A stretch of DNA of 64,000 nucleotides, from positions 248,001 to 312,000 of the forward strand of contig LNKV01000040.1 of the NCBI GenBank assembly GCA_001465935.1, written 5' to 3'. Positions 61,564 through 64,000 of the stretch are shown here, piece after piece; position 1 is the stretch's first letter, and the number at the start of each line of letters is the position of its first letter. The notes beneath the pieces were generated by a model. The model ran no database searches. It was not told the DNA's origin and worked only from the letters and a program-made list of their open reading frames with translations. The position numbers and the translations under genes were made by a program. Source of the stretch: Clarireedia homoeocarpa. Its lineage: Eukaryota; Ascomycota; Leotiomycetes; Helotiales; Rutstroemiaceae.

Positions 61564-62598
61564 TCACAAATCAATATCAGGTCCATATCCGAAATCCACT
61601 GGCTCCTCCACGGCATTCTTTCTCGTCCATTCATTAATAGCATCCATGTTCTTACAGATCTTCGTTTCTGGTAGTTGAGGCAATGGTATCTTTGCAACTA
61701 AATCCCATTGCCAAGAGACAGGCGTTGTGTCGCCGTTACAGAGCAGGGACTGGCGGATCCAGTCTATACAATGATCTGAGTATTGTGATGTTTGTCAGTC
61801 TAGTTCAAGTACTGATGTAGTAAGGGGAAAGAAGGCTATAGAGAGAAGAGGAATGGAAAGGTTATAAGTAAACCAACCCAGATGTTTCGCCCCATGACCC
61901 GTATAATTTCTCCTCCCACCAGGCAAATAGAAATCCGCAAAATGCGGCAAGCGATAGTGTTCGACTCCATCGAGCCAGAGTGCTTGTCGAATTGAATTGA
62001 GGCAATGTAACTGGTGATAGATCTCCAACTGGATAAGGTATTTTGACGGTTCCGATGGGACGGGTAAAGTTTCGAGGGGCAGTCGACTGGCAAGCGAAGG
62101 GGGTATTGAGGTATGCATGCTTTCTGAATAGTTGTTCAGCGACGAAATCCTAGAAATGAGAGAAAGGTTGTGATGTCAAATACCGTTATAGAGCATTTGC
62201 CATTTATCGTCAGTGGTATGGTCTGGAAGACCGGTTGCTGGATTCACCATAAAAGGATTGTGGTAATGAAGTGAGTTGGATTGTTGTACGGGAAGAAATT
62301 GTATGATTTCTTGTACTGGTGCTATTCGCATGTGGAATTAATTGTCAGGAACTGCAACAAGTGACTGATTCGTTTGATACTAACTGTATATTCGAAGATT
62401 GTCGACTTCAGACCCAGGATTTTGCTCGAGTATCACCACAGTGAGTGTTCCAGCGAAAACAACGGCAACGTAGAGACACGCGAGAAATATGATATGAAGG
62501 TAACAAGAGATCTTTCGCCCTTTGCTCTGTCTCTTGCTCCATGACATCTCATCGTCGTTGGCCTCTTGGACAAGGTGGTAGGTAGCGTTGTCTTCCAT
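61564..62598 (-). CDS. UstYa-like protein (DUF3328 family), 269 residues
   Basis: Exons on the minus strand: 62598-62385, 62321-62184, 62123-61878 and 61775-61564. Residues 1-40 are cytosolic, followed by one membrane helix (IIFLACLYVAVVFAGTLTVVIL) and a lumenal domain. Both family motifs are present: the first H-x-x-H-C as YHQLHCLNSIRQAL, the second as HLDHCIDWIRQSLLCNGDTTP, which is rebuilt only by splicing exons 3 and 4. UstYa-type proteins catalyse oxidative steps, such as cyclisation or hydroxylation, in fungal secondary metabolism including ribosomal cyclic peptides. The exon 2-3 join uses CTATTCAG at 62124; an upstream TTTCTAG at 62150 would bring in a stop. In a cluster one would expect a repeat-containing precursor, tyrosinase or further UstY genes nearby. 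None is seen in the 1.4 kb on the right, nor on the left. Start is the first ATG, with a good AAAATGG context. Confidence 0.92.
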
Positions 62599-64000
62599 TT
62601 TGGTTGTAGATGATTGATCAAGAAGCAAACATCAATCGAGTGACAAGACGGAAAATGGAAACAGGAAAGGGGGGTTCTTCGAGGAGACCGGAGTGAAAAA
62701 GCTACCATGCAATTTTCTGCCTTCCTAAATCGACCCATTAGCAATCATGAACATAACGGGCATCCATGACGCCATTGTGATCTAGAGCCCAAAATGGTTC
62801 ATGGAGTGCATGCATCCTGGAATAGCCTATCGTGATTTTGGGACTACTATTTTCTCGGCCCGGAAAACAAGATGCTGATGCATTTCCATGACCCGTGGCG
62901 TTTGACTTTACCCCAAACAATCAGCTTCGGCGATATAAATCTAACTGTGCTTGGCGTAAGAATCGTAGAAGAAACATAAGCAAATAGGCGGCTGTCAACA
63001 GCAATGGCCTCCGTTTCTAATGTATACCAGACGGCAGTCGGGCTAGAACTTCAAAGTGACTATGAAGTATACGATTGATTCTGTCCTGAGAACGTTGAAC
63101 TAGGCCACAGATAAAGTAGCCACTAGTGTGAAAACGCCCTCAACGGCGATAGACTGGGAGCCAACAACAACGCGCATTCGATGAATAAATAAGAGTTCAC
63201 TAGTGGAAGGACTGAAAAGGTCTAGTTCGTGTCGTTACATCTCGCATGTTGAAGAGCTCCCTGCTTGGTAATTGGAAAGAGAAGGCTAGTGATTGATACC
63301 AAATACACTACCACGAATAGATAGGTAACAGCAAAGCCACCTCCGACACCAATTAGCTTGGTAAACTTTACCCGAAGTGCTACATTTGAGGTGAAGGTTG
63401 GGATTCTCCATGAAAGATGTTTTGTTGGCCGTTGATCGACATCCGACATCTTTCGTTCTCAGGCAATCGCCGATTCATGTTTCATATCACATAACATGGC
63501 CGGAGAAGCTGTCCAAGAAGGAGGCATCACTTCCACTTAAAGGTAGCACTGCATCTGACCTCAGCACTTTGTAAAAGTTTATTGGTTCGTTCACTAGGCA
63601 TGCACTTCGTTGCGATGCGGGATAATGAGACGATCGACGGCGGCTTCACCAGGATGGGAACAACCTGTGTGATCAATATCAGAAACACCTTGCACACGGG
63701 CATACTTATGCAGCGCAGAAGCAAGTAATGTGATTATTGATCATTACATGACATTGTGTTATGACCTTGACTTGAGGACGTGGCCAAGAAGATACCTGTT
63801 TGCATGTAATGATTCGACAGAATCGAGAGTAAGACACGCCGACGGTCTTCAGCTCACTGCCAGGGTTCCCCGCTCGAGCTCGGTTCAGTCCATGAGAAAG
63901 AACTATAGAAAGGCGGGCATTTCGCTTTTGAAGTTGTCCTCATCAGCTTCTGTTCATAGCATTTTGAGCATATTCTTACGAAATCACTTCCCAATTTCTC
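62599..64000. other. Upstream region of the UstYa-like gene to the right edge
   Basis: Apart from the small membrane ORF at 63449-63222, I see only short frames without motifs. No repeat-containing precursor-like sequence with regularly spaced Lys-Arg sites was seen. Confidence 0.5.
63222..63449 (-). CDS. Hypothetical single-helix membrane protein, 75 residues
   Basis: ATG at 63449. About 38 polar/basic residues (HLSWRIPTFTSNVALRVKF) are followed by one strong membrane helix (GFAVTYLFVVVYLVSITSLLF) and a short tail to a TAG. The layout resembles the first exon of a UstYa-like gene, but I find no H-x-x-H-C motif downstream on this strand. It is transcribed in the same direction as the UstYa gene and about 0.6 kb upstream of it. 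It could be an independent small protein, the truncated remainder of a duplicate, or chance. Confidence 0.4.
   Translation of the reverse strand: MSDVDQRPTKHLSWRIPTFTSNVALRVKFTKLIGVGGGFAVTYLFVVVYLVSITSLLFPITKQGALQHARCNDTN

Noticed and set aside
62124..62160. TTTCTAG acceptor at 62150 for UstYa exon 3
   Set aside because: It leads to a stop after four codons; the CTATTCAG acceptor at 62124 keeps the family frame.

Overview
The window is nuclear DNA of a filamentous ascomycete (Pezizomycotina). Short GT..AG introns of about 47 to 100 bases interrupt most genes. Intergenic stretches are long and rich in microsatellites. The gene set is typically fungal: a seven-exon group III hybrid histidine kinase, Zn2Cys6 and C2H2 regulators, a UstYa-type protein and a GPI-type Cu superoxide dismutase. 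The kinase (1313 residues in my splice model) lines up with Botrytis BOS1 closely enough that known resistance positions can be mapped with a one-residue offset. Leotiomycetes is therefore my best guess at class; this is inference.

Left part (1-25.9 kb): a sugar transporter of the MFS runs off the left edge and carries an 8-base microexon. Next to it is a 1205-residue intronless C2H2 zinc-finger protein. A 17.5 kb stretch without a convincing intact gene follows. It is full of simple repeats and holds at least one broken coding frame (near 16 kb). It ends at a Zn2Cys6 regulator pointing the other way, so two regulatory genes diverge from it.

Middle part (26-49.9 kb): a small DUF202-type membrane protein follows a 15-base minisatellite. 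About 7 kb then holds degraded minus-strand coding segments. After these come a molybdenum-cofactor-sulfurase-like PLP protein without the usual MOSC domain, a small secreted protein, a three-exon V-ATPase subunit f homologue (88 residues), a secreted Cu-only-type superoxide dismutase, and a nine-helix membrane protein of unknown family. Decayed frames and tandem repeats fill the gaps.

Right part (50-64 kb): the osmosensing hybrid histidine kinase (Os-1/Nik1/BOS1 type) has six HAMP repeats, HisKA, HATPase and receiver domains, and a 27-base last exon. It is followed by a four-exon UstYa-like (DUF3328) gene on the minus strand and a short single-helix membrane ORF.

I see no operon-like or clearly clustered pathway. 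The functions are scattered: sugar uptake, transcription, vacuolar acidification, oxidative stress at the cell surface, osmosensing, and one secondary-metabolism type enzyme. All exon borders were read by eye from splice signals and frame continuity; no alignment or expression data were used. I found no tRNA, rRNA or CRISPR array. I did not find a clear undescribed system; the best leads are the large regulator-flanked gene-free interval and the relic coding segments.
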